Of a stretch of 64,000 nucleotides of DNA, positions 16,501 to 24,400 are shown one piece after another. Source of the stretch: a virus. The translations under genes and the position numbers were made by a program. How positions within the stretch are numbered: position 1 is the stretch's first letter; each line of letters starts with the position of its first letter. The DNA is taken from IMG/VR virus record IMGVR_UViG_3300042356_001708, positions 39,561 through 103,560 of that record, one strand, 5' to 3'. Under the pieces are notes generated by a model. It was not told the origin of the DNA and searched no databases. It saw only the letters and a program-made list of their open reading frames with translations.

Positions 16501-16901
16501 AAGGAAGAATTAACCCAATCGCAACTTTCTCAGACGTAGGAACTGTAATTTGGGGTAACAAAACTCTTCAAGTTAGAGAATCGGCTCTTGACAGATTGAA
16601 CGTAAGAAGATTATTATTACAAGCTCGTAAGTTGATTTCGGCAGTCGCAGTTAGATTGTTGTTTGAACAAAACGACGCTAAGGTAAGACAAGATTTCTTA
16701 GACGCTGTTAATCCTATCTTAGACTCAATCAGAAGAGACAGAGGTTTATATGATTTCCGTGTAACTGTTTCATCTTCAGCTGAAGACTTGGACAGAAACC
16801 AATTAGTAGGTAAAATCTATGTTAAACCAACTAAATCTTTAGAGTTCATTGATATTGAATTCTTAATAACTCCAACAGGGGCATCATTTGACAATATCTA
16901 A
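13545..16901 (+). CDS. 18: Contractile tail sheath protein (T4 gp18-like), enlarged
   Basis: A 1118-residue sheath protein, against 659 in T4. The N-terminus FVSPGVYTSERDLSF and TTLGLVGEATKGPAFEPI is the classic sheath opening. The C-terminal 300 residues hold the conserved assembly core: VWGNKTLQVRESALDRLNVRR, the LLLQARKLI helix, LFEQND, and the closing SLEFIDIEFLITPTG. Between about residues 110 and 610 lies extra sequence, including a Pro/Thr-rich linker at residues 292-330 (runs of TPTPT flanked by cysteines) and beta-rich segments. These probably form protruding surface domains on the outside of the sheath. The nearest candidate late promoter is 32 bases upstream. Ends one base before the HAD gene. 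Confidence 0.95.
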   Translation: MATANKVFVSPGVYTSERDLSFVTSSVGVTTLGLVGEATKGPAFEPIFITNYDEFQTYFGGTTPEKFVNTQIPKYEMAYIAKAYLQQSNQLFVTRVLGLSGYDAGPSWSIKTVANVDSSTVGYTYSCSTTPNFSVDPAICETNCVITGTSEISVAFTGCSNFISQLSFLDNFPSDIEAKYTNTYTQFDGGTSTLQDDLKSFVQGILSDTTMSGDSIAIWGIIPGDVYNTYTGAGFTNVTNVMGTSGNSSYNCSFTSPINDTWYYGLFDPTSGENYSGYSFVVVIENLELLPVTTTTTPSPTVTVTSTYNPCDVTPTPTPTVTTTPTTPNVCYSGTIHGYVFNMSGLTYSDYHELVVTTMRSRGLTFYTADSNGPSYQVTGLTSVGLDFSGSYAAVEQNPFAPFAITGTTIDNTNFNLKVSLSETDATAINKVLGYGNFTKPRTEVPLMLEENYSTLLTWAWRKGYIRGLSSELVALPGYRQDYNSGISIAWYLDRYQSPSSPWVVSELRGNNVYKLFRFVSIADGNSANFQVKMSIANISFANGTFDVIVRNYYDTDESPVVLEKFTNCSMDPSLNNYIAKKIGSSDGEFVLNSKYVMVEVDIDAPVDALPCGFEGFKSREYAGAKTGFPIYKTKYDFPGEVLYNPPFGITDGSDVVIRSGGDNVRRTYLGISDTIGYDGDYFQYKGKQGPLDPCEDTTGDEWSFVSKGFHMDSGATVVLIPSGYTTSGESAFQVGAGSFNSEPTNSSNPYFRLFSRKFSLLVQGGFDGWDIYRESRTNGDLFQVGQRGFLYGACATARYPNASGAGMFKLITVGDNTQDWANTDYYAYLLGIKTFANPEANNINVFATPGIDWLNNSNLVEEAIEMIEFDRADSIYVLTTPDINLFVPTFTADDLIYPQDVVDSLEETGIDSNYTATYYPWVLTRDTVNNTQIYIPPTAEVCRNLALTDNIAFPWFASAGYTRGIVNAVKARKKLTQEDRDTLYKGRINPIATFSDVGTVIWGNKTLQVRESALDRLNVRRLLLQARKLISAVAVRLLFEQNDAKVRQDFLDAVNPILDSIRRDRGLYDFRVTVSSSAEDLDRNQLVGKIYVKPTKSLEFIDIEFLITPTGASFDNI
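14418..14535 (+). repeat. P/T-rich low-complexity linker inside the sheath gene
   Basis: Repeated ACACC(A/T) codon pairs encode runs of Thr-Pro (VTPTPTPTVTTTPTTP) flanked by Cys on both sides. The same type of sequence recurs in the fibre gene at 60052-60800. Confidence 0.7.
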
Positions 16902-16902
16902 T

Positions 16903-17754
16903 ATGAGATTGAATGATAAAAAATTGAACACCTTAATCCTCCGATTGCTGAGAGAATCAGCGTCGGAGGACGGTGTCCATAAGTTAAAATATTATGCATT
17001 TGATTGGGACGATAACCTTATGTATATGCCAACCGTAATTTATTTATTGGATGATAAAGGTAATGAAATAGGAATGTCAACCAAAGATTTTGCAAAGTAT
17101 AGAAGTAAAATTGGTGAAGAACCTTTCCAATACGAGGGTAAAAAAATTGTTGGATATGCTGAAGACAAATATCGTGATTTTGGAACCGAAGGAGATTCAA
17201 AATTTTTAATTGATTCTTTGATTGCACCAGTAGGTCCTGCTTGGGATGATTTTGTAGAATGTATTAACGGAGGTTCAATTTTTTCAATTATTACCGCTCG
17301 TGGACACAATCCTGAAACTCTAAAAGAGGCGTGTTATGATTTAATATTGTCTGGTAGAGACGGATTGAATATGAAATCATTAGTAGATAGTTTAAGAAAA
17401 TATCGTGACCTTTTTGATATGGAGGATATGGAGGATATTGAATTAATATGGGAGTATTTAGGACTATGTAAATTTCACCCAGTTACTTTCGGACAAGGTT
17501 CCGCGGCCAATCCCGAACATCTTAAAAAGATTGCATTTAGAGATTTTTTAAATTATTGTAGAGAACTGGCTAAAGAATTACATTTAAGAGCCATAATTAA
17601 AGACAAAATATCTAATAATTTTATACTAGATTTTCAGTTAGGAGTATCTGACGATGACCCAAAGAATGTTGAAATGTTTGATACTGAATTTGGAGATGAA
17701 CCAGGAGTAAAAGTTTATTCTACTCAATCAGGAAATAAAAGAAAAATTAATTAA
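16903..17754 (+). CDS. HAD-superfamily phosphatase-like protein
   Basis: I choose ATG 16903, one base after the sheath stop; an in-frame ATG at 16888 would overlap the sheath gene. The product is 283 residues. HAD motif I is YAFDWDDNLMY (nucleophile D34, acid/base D36) and motif II is SIITARGHN (T131). The conserved Lys and the acidic motif IV are less clear; DFQLGVSDDDPKNVEMF near the C-terminus is a candidate for the latter. It could be a nucleotide, sugar or protein phosphatase. The first 20 residues form a basic helix ending LILRLLRES, which has the form of a T4-type prohead protease site. It sits between sheath and tube genes, implying late expression. Activity not established. Confidence 0.65.
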   Translation: MRLNDKKLNTLILRLLRESASEDGVHKLKYYAFDWDDNLMYMPTVIYLLDDKGNEIGMSTKDFAKYRSKIGEEPFQYEGKKIVGYAEDKYRDFGTEGDSKFLIDSLIAPVGPAWDDFVECINGGSIFSIITARGHNPETLKEACYDLILSGRDGLNMKSLVDSLRKYRDLFDMEDMEDIELIWEYLGLCKFHPVTFGQGSAANPEHLKKIAFRDFLNYCRELAKELHLRAIIKDKISNNFILDFQLGVSDDDPKNVEMFDTEFGDEPGVKVYSTQSGNKRKIN

Positions 17755-17841
17755 TAAATTATTATTTAATACTGGAACTGGAACTAGTAGAAGTTTAGAT
17801 TAAAAAAAACAAAAGTAAATAGAAAAAAATGCTAACCGCAC

Positions 17842-17848
17842 TATTTAT
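17842..17848 (+). promoter_or_regulatory. TATTTAT box (candidate late promoter) for the tail tube gene
   Basis: GCACTATTTATAAG lies 32 bases before the tube ATG at 17881. The rest of the 126-base gap after the HAD gene is A-rich, with a short GGAACTGGAACT duplication and no ORF. Confidence 0.55.
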
Positions 17849-17880
17849 AAGTAATAAAACAAAATTAAAAATATAAAACA

Positions 17881-18369
17881 ATGGCTGATTTACTGATGAA
17901 AATGCCGGTTCCTTACGAACCCAAAAGACAAAACAGATTCATTTTGAGATTCCCTTCATCTTTAGGGATTAATGAGTGGTTCGTGGAATCAACATCAAGA
18001 CCAAATATAAAAATTAATTCAACTGAAATTCAATTTTTAAATACTTCAACATATGTTGCGGGTAGATTTACTTGGAATGAAATTAATGTTAAGTTCCGTG
18101 ACCCAATCGGACCTTCTGCGGCTCAAGCTTTAATGGAATGGGTTCGTTTACATGCTGAATCTGTTACAGGACGTATGGGATACGCAGCTGGATATAAGAA
18201 AGATATTGATTTGGAATTGTTAGACCCAACAGGAGTTGTTGTTGAGAAATGGATTCTACAAGGAACTTTCTTAACAAATGTGAACTTTGATAGTTTGAAT
18301 TACTCTCAAGACGCTTTGGCAACAATTTCGGCAAGTCTAAGACCTGACCGTTGTATCTTAGTATACTAA
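17881..18369 (+). CDS. 19: Tail tube protein (T4 gp19-like)
   Basis: A 162-residue protein of the usual gp19 length. Typical features are the N-terminal PVPYEPKRQNRFILRFPSS, the FVESTSRPNIKI strand, FLNTSTYVAGRFTWNEI, IGPSAAQALMEWVRLHAES and the closing ATISASLRPDRCILVY. It stacks as hexamers inside the sheath to form the DNA conduit. Its own candidate late promoter lies 32 bases upstream and a strong intrinsic terminator immediately follows, so it is likely transcribed as a short abundant message. Confidence 0.95.
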   Translation: MADLLMKMPVPYEPKRQNRFILRFPSSLGINEWFVESTSRPNIKINSTEIQFLNTSTYVAGRFTWNEINVKFRDPIGPSAAQALMEWVRLHAESVTGRMGYAAGYKKDIDLELLDPTGVVVEKWILQGTFLTNVNFDSLNYSQDALATISASLRPDRCILVY

Positions 18370-18395
18370 AATTTATTATTTATTAATAAAAATTT

Positions 18396-18430
18396 GTTCC
18401 ATATACTTATGTGTATGGAACTTTTTTTTT
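18396..18430 (+). terminator. Intrinsic terminator after the tail tube gene
   Basis: GTTCCATATA (18396-18405) pairs with TGTATGGAAC (18412-18421) with one T-G wobble across a 6-base loop, followed by nine T residues (18422-18430). Confidence 0.8.
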
Positions 18431-18528
18431 CAGGTAATACCGAATTTGTATGTCCAACTTGTGGTAAAAAATTTGAAACACAAGAAGAATTTGATAATAG
18501 ACATAACAAAAAAGAGAATAAGGATTGA
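18409..18528 (+). CDS. Tiny zinc-finger-like protein starting inside the terminator
   Basis: A 39-residue ORF too short for usual gene calling. It reads EFVCPTCGKKFETQEEFDNRH in its core: a Cys-x2-Cys knuckle, the conserved F and hydrophobic positions of a C2H2 finger, and one His. The second His is absent (HNKKEN follows), so it is an incomplete or variant finger. The ATG lies in the loop and 3' arm of the intrinsic terminator, so only read-through transcripts could express it, unless the TATTTAT-type element works differently here. The Cys-knuckle pattern argues for a real coding sequence; expression is doubtful. Confidence 0.45.
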   Translation: MCMELFFSGNTEFVCPTCGKKFETQEEFDNRHNKKENKD

Positions 18529-18542
18529 TTTATTTCCTTAAC

Positions 18543-18549
18543 TATTTAT
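18543..18549 (+). promoter_or_regulatory. TATTTAT box (candidate late promoter) for the gp26-like gene
   Basis: AACTATTTATTT lies 19 bases before the ATG at 18569, directly after the small zinc-finger-like ORF. Confidence 0.5.
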
Positions 18550-18568
18550 TTTTTTAAAAAAAAATACT

Positions 18569-19318
18569 ATGGACCAAACATCTCAATATGGACAAATGAA
18601 TTTTAGTCTACCACATGATGTAGTACCACTACCATCAAAGGGTAAATTTTATGCAAATAAAAAGAAAAGTTTAAAGATTGGGTATTTAACCGCAGCCGAC
18701 GAAAACATTTTAATGGGAGGGAGCACCAAAGAAGGATTAATGATGACTTTACTAAGAAATAAAATTTATGAACCAGACATCAGACCTGAAGAACTATTAA
18801 ATGGTGATGTTGAGGCGATTATGGTCTTTCTAAGAAACACATCATTTGGTCCTCAATATAATATTAAAGCGACTGACCCTGAAACAGGAAAACAATTTAG
18901 TACTGAATTAATTTTGACTGAGTTATACACTAAAGATACTCAGGTTGAACCAAATGACGAAGGTTTTTTTGAAACGGTTTTACCAAAATCAGGTTCAAAA
19001 GTTCTATTAAGACCTCTTACTGCTGGTGATAGTGCTGAAATTGACAGGATTATTGATTCGTACCCAGCTGGTAGAGTTGCTCCAAGACAAACTTTAAGAT
19101 TGTCAAAAATGATTGTTGAGATTGACGGAATTAGAAATAAGGAAGAACTTTCAAAATACATTGATAATATGCCAATTATGGATTCAAAACACATAAAGAA
19201 TTTTATGCTTGAAAATGAACCAAGATTGGATTTAAGACAAACAGTTATAGCCCCGTCAGGAAAAGAGGTCGTCGTAGATATTCTCTTTGGGGTTGAGTTT
19301 TTTCGTCCTTTCTTCTGA
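18569..19318 (+). CDS. 26: Baseplate hub assembly / tail-chaperone protein, T4 gp26-like
   Basis: A 249-residue protein. The opening VVPLPSKGKFYANKKKSLKIGYLTAADENILM, here read in two halves, matches the conserved LPSKGxxY and LTxxxExIL signature of the T4 gp26 baseplate family. The rest has RPLTAGDSAEIDRII and a C-terminal DLRQTVIAPSGKEVVVDILFG strand ending in FF. It lies two positions upstream of the tape-measure gene, the position taken by tail assembly chaperones in other tailed phages. The 3' end contains TTTTTTC (19298-19304), where a +1 slip would join it to the gp51-like frame. Preceded by a candidate late promoter 19 bases upstream. Confidence 0.65.
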   Translation: MDQTSQYGQMNFSLPHDVVPLPSKGKFYANKKKSLKIGYLTAADENILMGGSTKEGLMMTLLRNKIYEPDIRPEELLNGDVEAIMVFLRNTSFGPQYNIKATDPETGKQFSTELILTELYTKDTQVEPNDEGFFETVLPKSGSKVLLRPLTAGDSAEIDRIIDSYPAGRVAPRQTLRLSKMIVEIDGIRNKEELSKYIDNMPIMDSKHIKNFMLENEPRLDLRQTVIAPSGKEVVVDILFGVEFFRPFF

Positions 19319-19457
19319 TTACTCACAGGGTAGAAACCTTGAATTTTATTATTTAGCAAAATTTCTTCATATATCGTATAGTGATTTTATGATAATGCCT
19401 ATAAGCACTAGAAGATTTCTTTTGGATAAACTAGTAAGTGATAGCCGACAAGAGTAA
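19287..19457 (+). CDS. 51: gp51-like small protein or +1 frameshift extension of the gp26-like gene
   Basis: The frame is open from 19278 to the TAA at 19455-19457 and overlaps the gp26-like gene in the +1 frame. It has no ATG at its head. TTG at 19287 or 19293 could start it, or it could be entered by +1 slippage at TTTTTTC 19298-19304. The peptide NLEFYYLAKFLHISYSDF then MPISTRRFLLDKL resembles T4-type gp51, in which a short helix is followed by MPIxxRRWxxxRF. In T4, genes 26 and 51 are also adjacent. The tape measure gene follows 35 bases later. Coding status is well supported; the way it is initiated is not. Confidence 0.6.
   Translation: MGLSFFVLSSDYSQGRNLEFYYLAKFLHISYSDFMIMPISTRRFLLDKLVSDSRQE
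19298..19304 (+). other. Candidate +1 ribosomal frameshift site TTTTTTC
   Basis: In the gp26 frame the ribosome reads TTT TTT CGT. Sliding one base forward gives TTT TTC, both Phe, so tRNA re-pairing is perfect and translation would continue into the gp51-like frame. Confidence 0.4.
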
Positions 19458-19472
19458 ATTTAGTTATTAAGG

Positions 19473-19479
19473 TATTTAT
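19473..19479 (+). promoter_or_regulatory. TATTTAT box (candidate late promoter) for the tape measure gene
   Basis: AAGGTATTTATTT lies 13 bases before the ATG at 19493. Confidence 0.5.
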
Positions 19480-19492
19480 TTAAAAAAAACTT

Positions 19493-21457
19493 ATGTTACA
19501 AACAGGAGAATCAGGTGAAGCTGGTAAAACAGAAAAACTGCAAACAAAAGATTTAGCCGACCCGTTAACGGAAGCCGGTGAAAGTATGGCAACGTATTTT
19601 AAAAATGCGTTTAATCCTGCTGAAATTTTAAAGTCGTTTGCATCAATTTTTAGTCAATTAGAAGGACTTGCATCGTCGTTTAATAAAACGATGGGTGGAG
19701 GTGATATATACTCTCAAAAAATTAAACAAAATCTTATTGCGGGTAAAGAAGCGGCTGAAGAATATGGTTTTACATTCGCAGATATTGCGTCTTTACAACA
19801 AAAAATTACTGAACAGGAACAAACTAATTTTACATTACAGGGGGACCAATATGAAAGATTTTTAGTTCAAGCTGAGTTAACAAAGGGTATATCACAAACT
19901 GCAGTTCAGGCTGCGTCTAGTAATTACGAAACTTTTAAAAATTTAGGATTAACCGTTCAAGGAACACTAAAAAGTTCTGAAGATATTATACAATCGGCAT
20001 CAAGATATGGTGTAAGTGCCAGTGCGGTATTTAAACAAATTAACGCAAATGCTTCTGAGTTAAATCTATTTAATTTTGATAATGGAGTTCAAGGAATGGC
20101 TAAAATGGCGACTGAATCAATTTTGTTTAAAGCTAATATGAAGACCACTTTGGATTTGGCAAACAATTTATTTGACCCTCAGAAGGCTCTTGATATGGCT
20201 GCGGGTCTACAAAGAATGGGGGTCCAAGTAACAGGAATGTTAGACCCAATATCTTTAATGAACATGGCTGAAAATGACCCTGCGGAGTTACAAAGAAATA
20301 TTGTTGAGATATCAAAATCATTTATGGAATTTGATGAAAAACAACAAAGATTTGTTGTTATGCCAGGGGCTCAAAGACAGATTAGAGAAGTTGCAGCAAC
20401 ATTAGGTATACCGGCTAAAGAGTTGGAAAAAATGGGTAGAAATGCTTTTGAATTGGAAGCTAAAATGGGACAAATTAAATTTCCAAGTATTGATGAATTT
20501 GCAAGTGAGGAAGCTAGAACGATGGTTGCGAATATGGCTCAACTTAATGAGACAACTGGAAAATATGAAATTGAAGTTTATGATAAAGACCTAGGTTATA
20601 ATGTTATTAAAGCTGTTGATGACCTTAAAAAAGATGATTTAAAGGGTGTTGAAAAAGCTCAACAAAACGCAAATAAAAGTACTGAGGAATTATTAAGAGA
20701 TGCGAATGGACATTTAGCGAATATTTCAAACGCATTTAAAGCGGGAACAAGTAGAGTTCCGACCGCTTTGGCAGCATCAAAAGTTGCTCAGGATAAAGTG
20801 TCGTTTGCAGGGGGGTCTGTTGAACCTGTTGTTCAGACATTAATGGATGTTTTATATGGAGAAGAAGGGACAAAAGGTATTACAACTAAAATTAACTTGG
20901 CGAGTAAACAAATTGACCAAATGTTAGAGTCCCTCATCAAGGGTGAAACAACTTTGGCAGATGCTGGAAAAAAACTGACAGAGGTTATTAAAGAGATTGG
21001 GGCAAAAAAAATAGAAGATTTTAAAGAATTTTCAGATGTTTATGGGAAAAACCAACAGGAAGCATTCCAAAGCAATCCCGAATACGACACCCCGTTTCAA
21101 ATTACTCCTGATATGATTAATGCCTTACAAAATTTTGTAAAATCTTTAATGAATGGTAGACAAGTTTCCGATGGTGTAATTAGTCCAGATGGTGGCTTAG
21201 TTGTAATGGGTGAAAAAGGAAGTTTTTTTGCTGATAAAGACGACTCAGTTTTATTATCTCCAAATATACCAACGGGTAGTTCTGATAATAAATCAGGGGG
21301 TCAAACCAATTCAACGGTTACTGCATCGGGTAAGGTTGAAATTGAACATAAGTTTAGTGGAGTTGAAGCGTGGTTTAAAGATTATATGTTATCCCAAGGG
21401 TTCTTGGCGGATTTCGTTCCAACTTTAGAAAAGTTTTTAACAAAAACGGAAGGTTAA
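19493..21457 (+). CDS. Tape measure protein
   Basis: A 654-residue, largely helical protein. It has the composition of tape measures: repeated amphipathic Ala/Gln/Lys/Glu helices (residues about 30-200 and 380-520), little Cys, and a middle part AAGLQRMGVQVTGMLDPISL resembling the conserved segment of other tape-measure proteins. The C-terminal 80 residues turn beta-like and end in a hydrophobic helix (SQGFLADFVPTLEKFL). It stands directly after the gp26/gp51-like pair and before the hub and tube-initiator gene, the standard slot. The protein should set tail length and be ejected at infection. It is short for a long contractile tail if one residue is counted per 1.5 angstroms. Confidence 0.7.
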   Translation: MLQTGESGEAGKTEKLQTKDLADPLTEAGESMATYFKNAFNPAEILKSFASIFSQLEGLASSFNKTMGGGDIYSQKIKQNLIAGKEAAEEYGFTFADIASLQQKITEQEQTNFTLQGDQYERFLVQAELTKGISQTAVQAASSNYETFKNLGLTVQGTLKSSEDIIQSASRYGVSASAVFKQINANASELNLFNFDNGVQGMAKMATESILFKANMKTTLDLANNLFDPQKALDMAAGLQRMGVQVTGMLDPISLMNMAENDPAELQRNIVEISKSFMEFDEKQQRFVVMPGAQRQIREVAATLGIPAKELEKMGRNAFELEAKMGQIKFPSIDEFASEEARTMVANMAQLNETTGKYEIEVYDKDLGYNVIKAVDDLKKDDLKGVEKAQQNANKSTEELLRDANGHLANISNAFKAGTSRVPTALAASKVAQDKVSFAGGSVEPVVQTLMDVLYGEEGTKGITTKINLASKQIDQMLESLIKGETTLADAGKKLTEVIKEIGAKKIEDFKEFSDVYGKNQQEAFQSNPEYDTPFQITPDMINALQNFVKSLMNGRQVSDGVISPDGGLVVMGEKGSFFADKDDSVLLSPNIPTGSSDNKSGGQTNSTVTASGKVEIEHKFSGVEAWFKDYMLSQGFLADFVPTLEKFLTKTEG

Positions 21458-21482
21458 AAATCATATAAAACTATATGAATAG

Positions 21483-21489
21483 TATTTAT
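21483..21489 (+). promoter_or_regulatory. TATTTAT box (candidate late promoter) for the 1678-residue hub gene
   Basis: AGTATTTATTAATGT ends 6 bases before the ATG at 21496. If it is a -10-type element, the transcript would be essentially leaderless. Confidence 0.45.
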
Positions 21490-21495
21490 TAATGT

Positions 21496-24400
21496 ATGCC
21501 GATAGATAGTCCATTATCATTTTTTAATACTGAAAATTTCAGGAATGGTTTAGTCGTAAGAAACTTACAACCATATACGATTGCGGGTTCTTATACTCCA
21601 CCTGTTGCTCAACAAAATTTTGAATATGTTCAGAGTAATTTTTCAGTTATTGATTCACCTGATAGTTTAATTGCTGACCCACCCTCTAATTTAGTCCCAC
21701 CCCAATATCATGGATTATATGTTTTAAATGAATATGGACCTGAAGGTGGATATGGTGTGACAATAACACAATCTTTACCTTTAGTTCAAAACGCTAATGC
21801 TGGCGAGTATGATGTTATGGACGCTTCACTTCCACAACAAAGTTTAGTGGGACAAGGGTGGCCAAATTATGCTCAAGTTACGGCAGAACAAAATATTCCT
21901 GCGTTAAATAAGTATTCATTTGACCAAGTGTTCTTGGAGGAGATAAATAACTTACAATTTGTCCCAACGTATTCATTTTACGCCAACCCAACACCTGTTA
22001 ATTTTTTACCATCTTCATATTCTCCATATTCAATTCTTTTTGATAATACACCACAAGGAGATAATGGGTCACTTTCACAGGATAGTCAGTTGGCCCAACT
22101 TGGGGCGACCTTTTTAAGGGATGCGTTACAATATAGAGTAGATAGAGAAATTGAAAGAGCGACATTTGGTCGTGAGAATCTTTCAGAAGCTTTGAGTGAC
22201 CCTGTCGCATTGGCACAAGTTGCAAGTGGTAGAATTCCTTTAATTGAAAAGAATTACTCAATTACAGTTCCTGAAAATCCTATTGATTTTGCAGCTAATT
22301 TCTTATTGAAGTTATCAGGAACATATTTTCCAGCATCTCCTATTCCTGGTGATTACTTTGATGAAGATATGGCTCAGTGGAGACCTACTGCTGCCAATCA
22401 AATTGTTTCCGCATTTGCGGGAGGTAGAGACCCAAGAACAATATTTGGAAGTTTAGATACTAATACAGATTATTCACAAGTATTTTTAAGTAATACAGGG
22501 CAAGGACAAAGGTCTGCGTTATTTAATAACATTGATTATAACAAATATAAGCCAAGATATAATAGAGGTTTAGCAAGAAATCTTGGTAGAGGTCTTTTAG
22601 AAATTATTGAAAGATTAACTGATGGGGAAGAAGCTCCACCGTCAGATTTTTATATTGGACAGAATAACTCAGACCCATCATCAATTTTCTCACCTCCAGG
22701 TCAATTACCTACAAATTCAGTTGGACAACAGGTTAAATCACCTGTTATTGGACCTGATGCGATGGGTAAGTTGTATGAGGGGGAAGACCAAGATTTTAAA
22801 TTTGGTTTAAAAGGTAACCCAACAATTAATGCTGGAGGTATTGCTGGTGGTTTTGTTTGGACATCCCAAGGGTATAATAATCCTGGATTCGGAGCAAAAG
22901 TCGGAGGAGATTTTTCCTCAAGTCAAGACCCTGAATTTAATCAGATTAGTAGTCAATTTGATGGTAATTATAGTTCATCAAATGTTAATTTCAAAAATGG
23001 TAGTATATTAGATAATACTCAGAGATTATTAGACTCAACACCTGCAGGTACTGCTAGATTGGGACATGTCGGTAACGCAATTAATCAATTATCTAAAGTT
23101 TTCCATGACGGATATAGAGAGTTGACAAAAGGTTCAAGAGTTGTTAGTTATACGTATGATTCCGCGACAAACCAACATGGAGGGGGAGTAGAATATTGTA
23201 GAGTGTTTGCTAAAGATACTCCATACTATACTTATAATGATTTACAAAAGACAGACGGTATTACTACCTCTGGAAGAAAGTTCACATATTCAATAATTGA
23301 TAATACATACAATTTAAATATTGCTCCGTTAAAAAATCCAGGGTCAACAAATATTGTTGATAATAAAGTTAAAAAGTATATGTTCTCAATTGAGAATTTA
23401 GCTTGGAGAACTTCAAACAGACCTGGATTTACGTATGATGATTTACCTGTTTGTGAGAGAGGACCTAATGGAGGTAGAGTTATGTGGTTTCCACCGTATG
23501 ATTTATCATTTAATGAGACAATATCACCAAGGTTTGATAGTGTTGAAATTTTGGGAAGACCTGAGCCTGTTTATACTTATAGAAACACAACCCGTTCTGG
23601 TTCATTGAGTTGGAAAATGATTGTTGACCATCCTTCGGTATTGAATACAATCACTAATAAGATATTACAAAACGAGTCAAATGTTGAAAGAGTTAACTCA
23701 ATTGTTGATTCATTTTTTGCAGGATGTTTAAAATATGACCTGTATGAATTAGCGAGAAGATTTACAACTATCCCAACAAGAGATTTATTTACTTATCAAC
23801 AAATTATCACAAACCCATCTGTTAATGCTGACCAATTGGCTCAAGTTGGTGCTGAAGCGGGTATAAATACAACTAGTACTGATGAAGGGGTTATTGAAGG
23901 TGATGAGGGTATTAATGGTGGTGGAGGAGGAAACGGAACTGGAGGTTCTGAGACTAAACCTGAAACTAATAAAACGGACCCTGGTTCTGATTTAAACAAT
24001 AAATATTTGAATTTAGGATGGTATTTTCATAACGATGTTCCACCACCACAACAAAAGGGTGTTGCTACGGCTAGTTATAGTTGGAAAACAGCATATAACA
24101 GCTATATTGGAATGAAATCAAAGTATAATACTAACGCACCTGCTGCAAATAGACAACAAGTTGCAAATACTTTTACGAATGTTGTTGAACATAATGCCAC
24201 TATTGAAAAAGATTTTAGAAAAGATGTCGTATCAGTTTTAAATAATAATACAAATATTAAAACAATTACAATAACTTTAGTTGGAAGTGCGTCAAGACCT
24301 GCGACTATTCAATATAACGAGTGGTTATCTAAAAGAAGGATTGATTCTGTTTTACAATGGTTTAAAGAAGATACTACGGATTACGGTAAGGCCTTTCAAA

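Noticed and set aside
21490-21510. Upstream ATG just before the 1678-residue gene
   Set aside because: It opens only a five-codon frame (MYADR, stop) and is not in frame with the gene.
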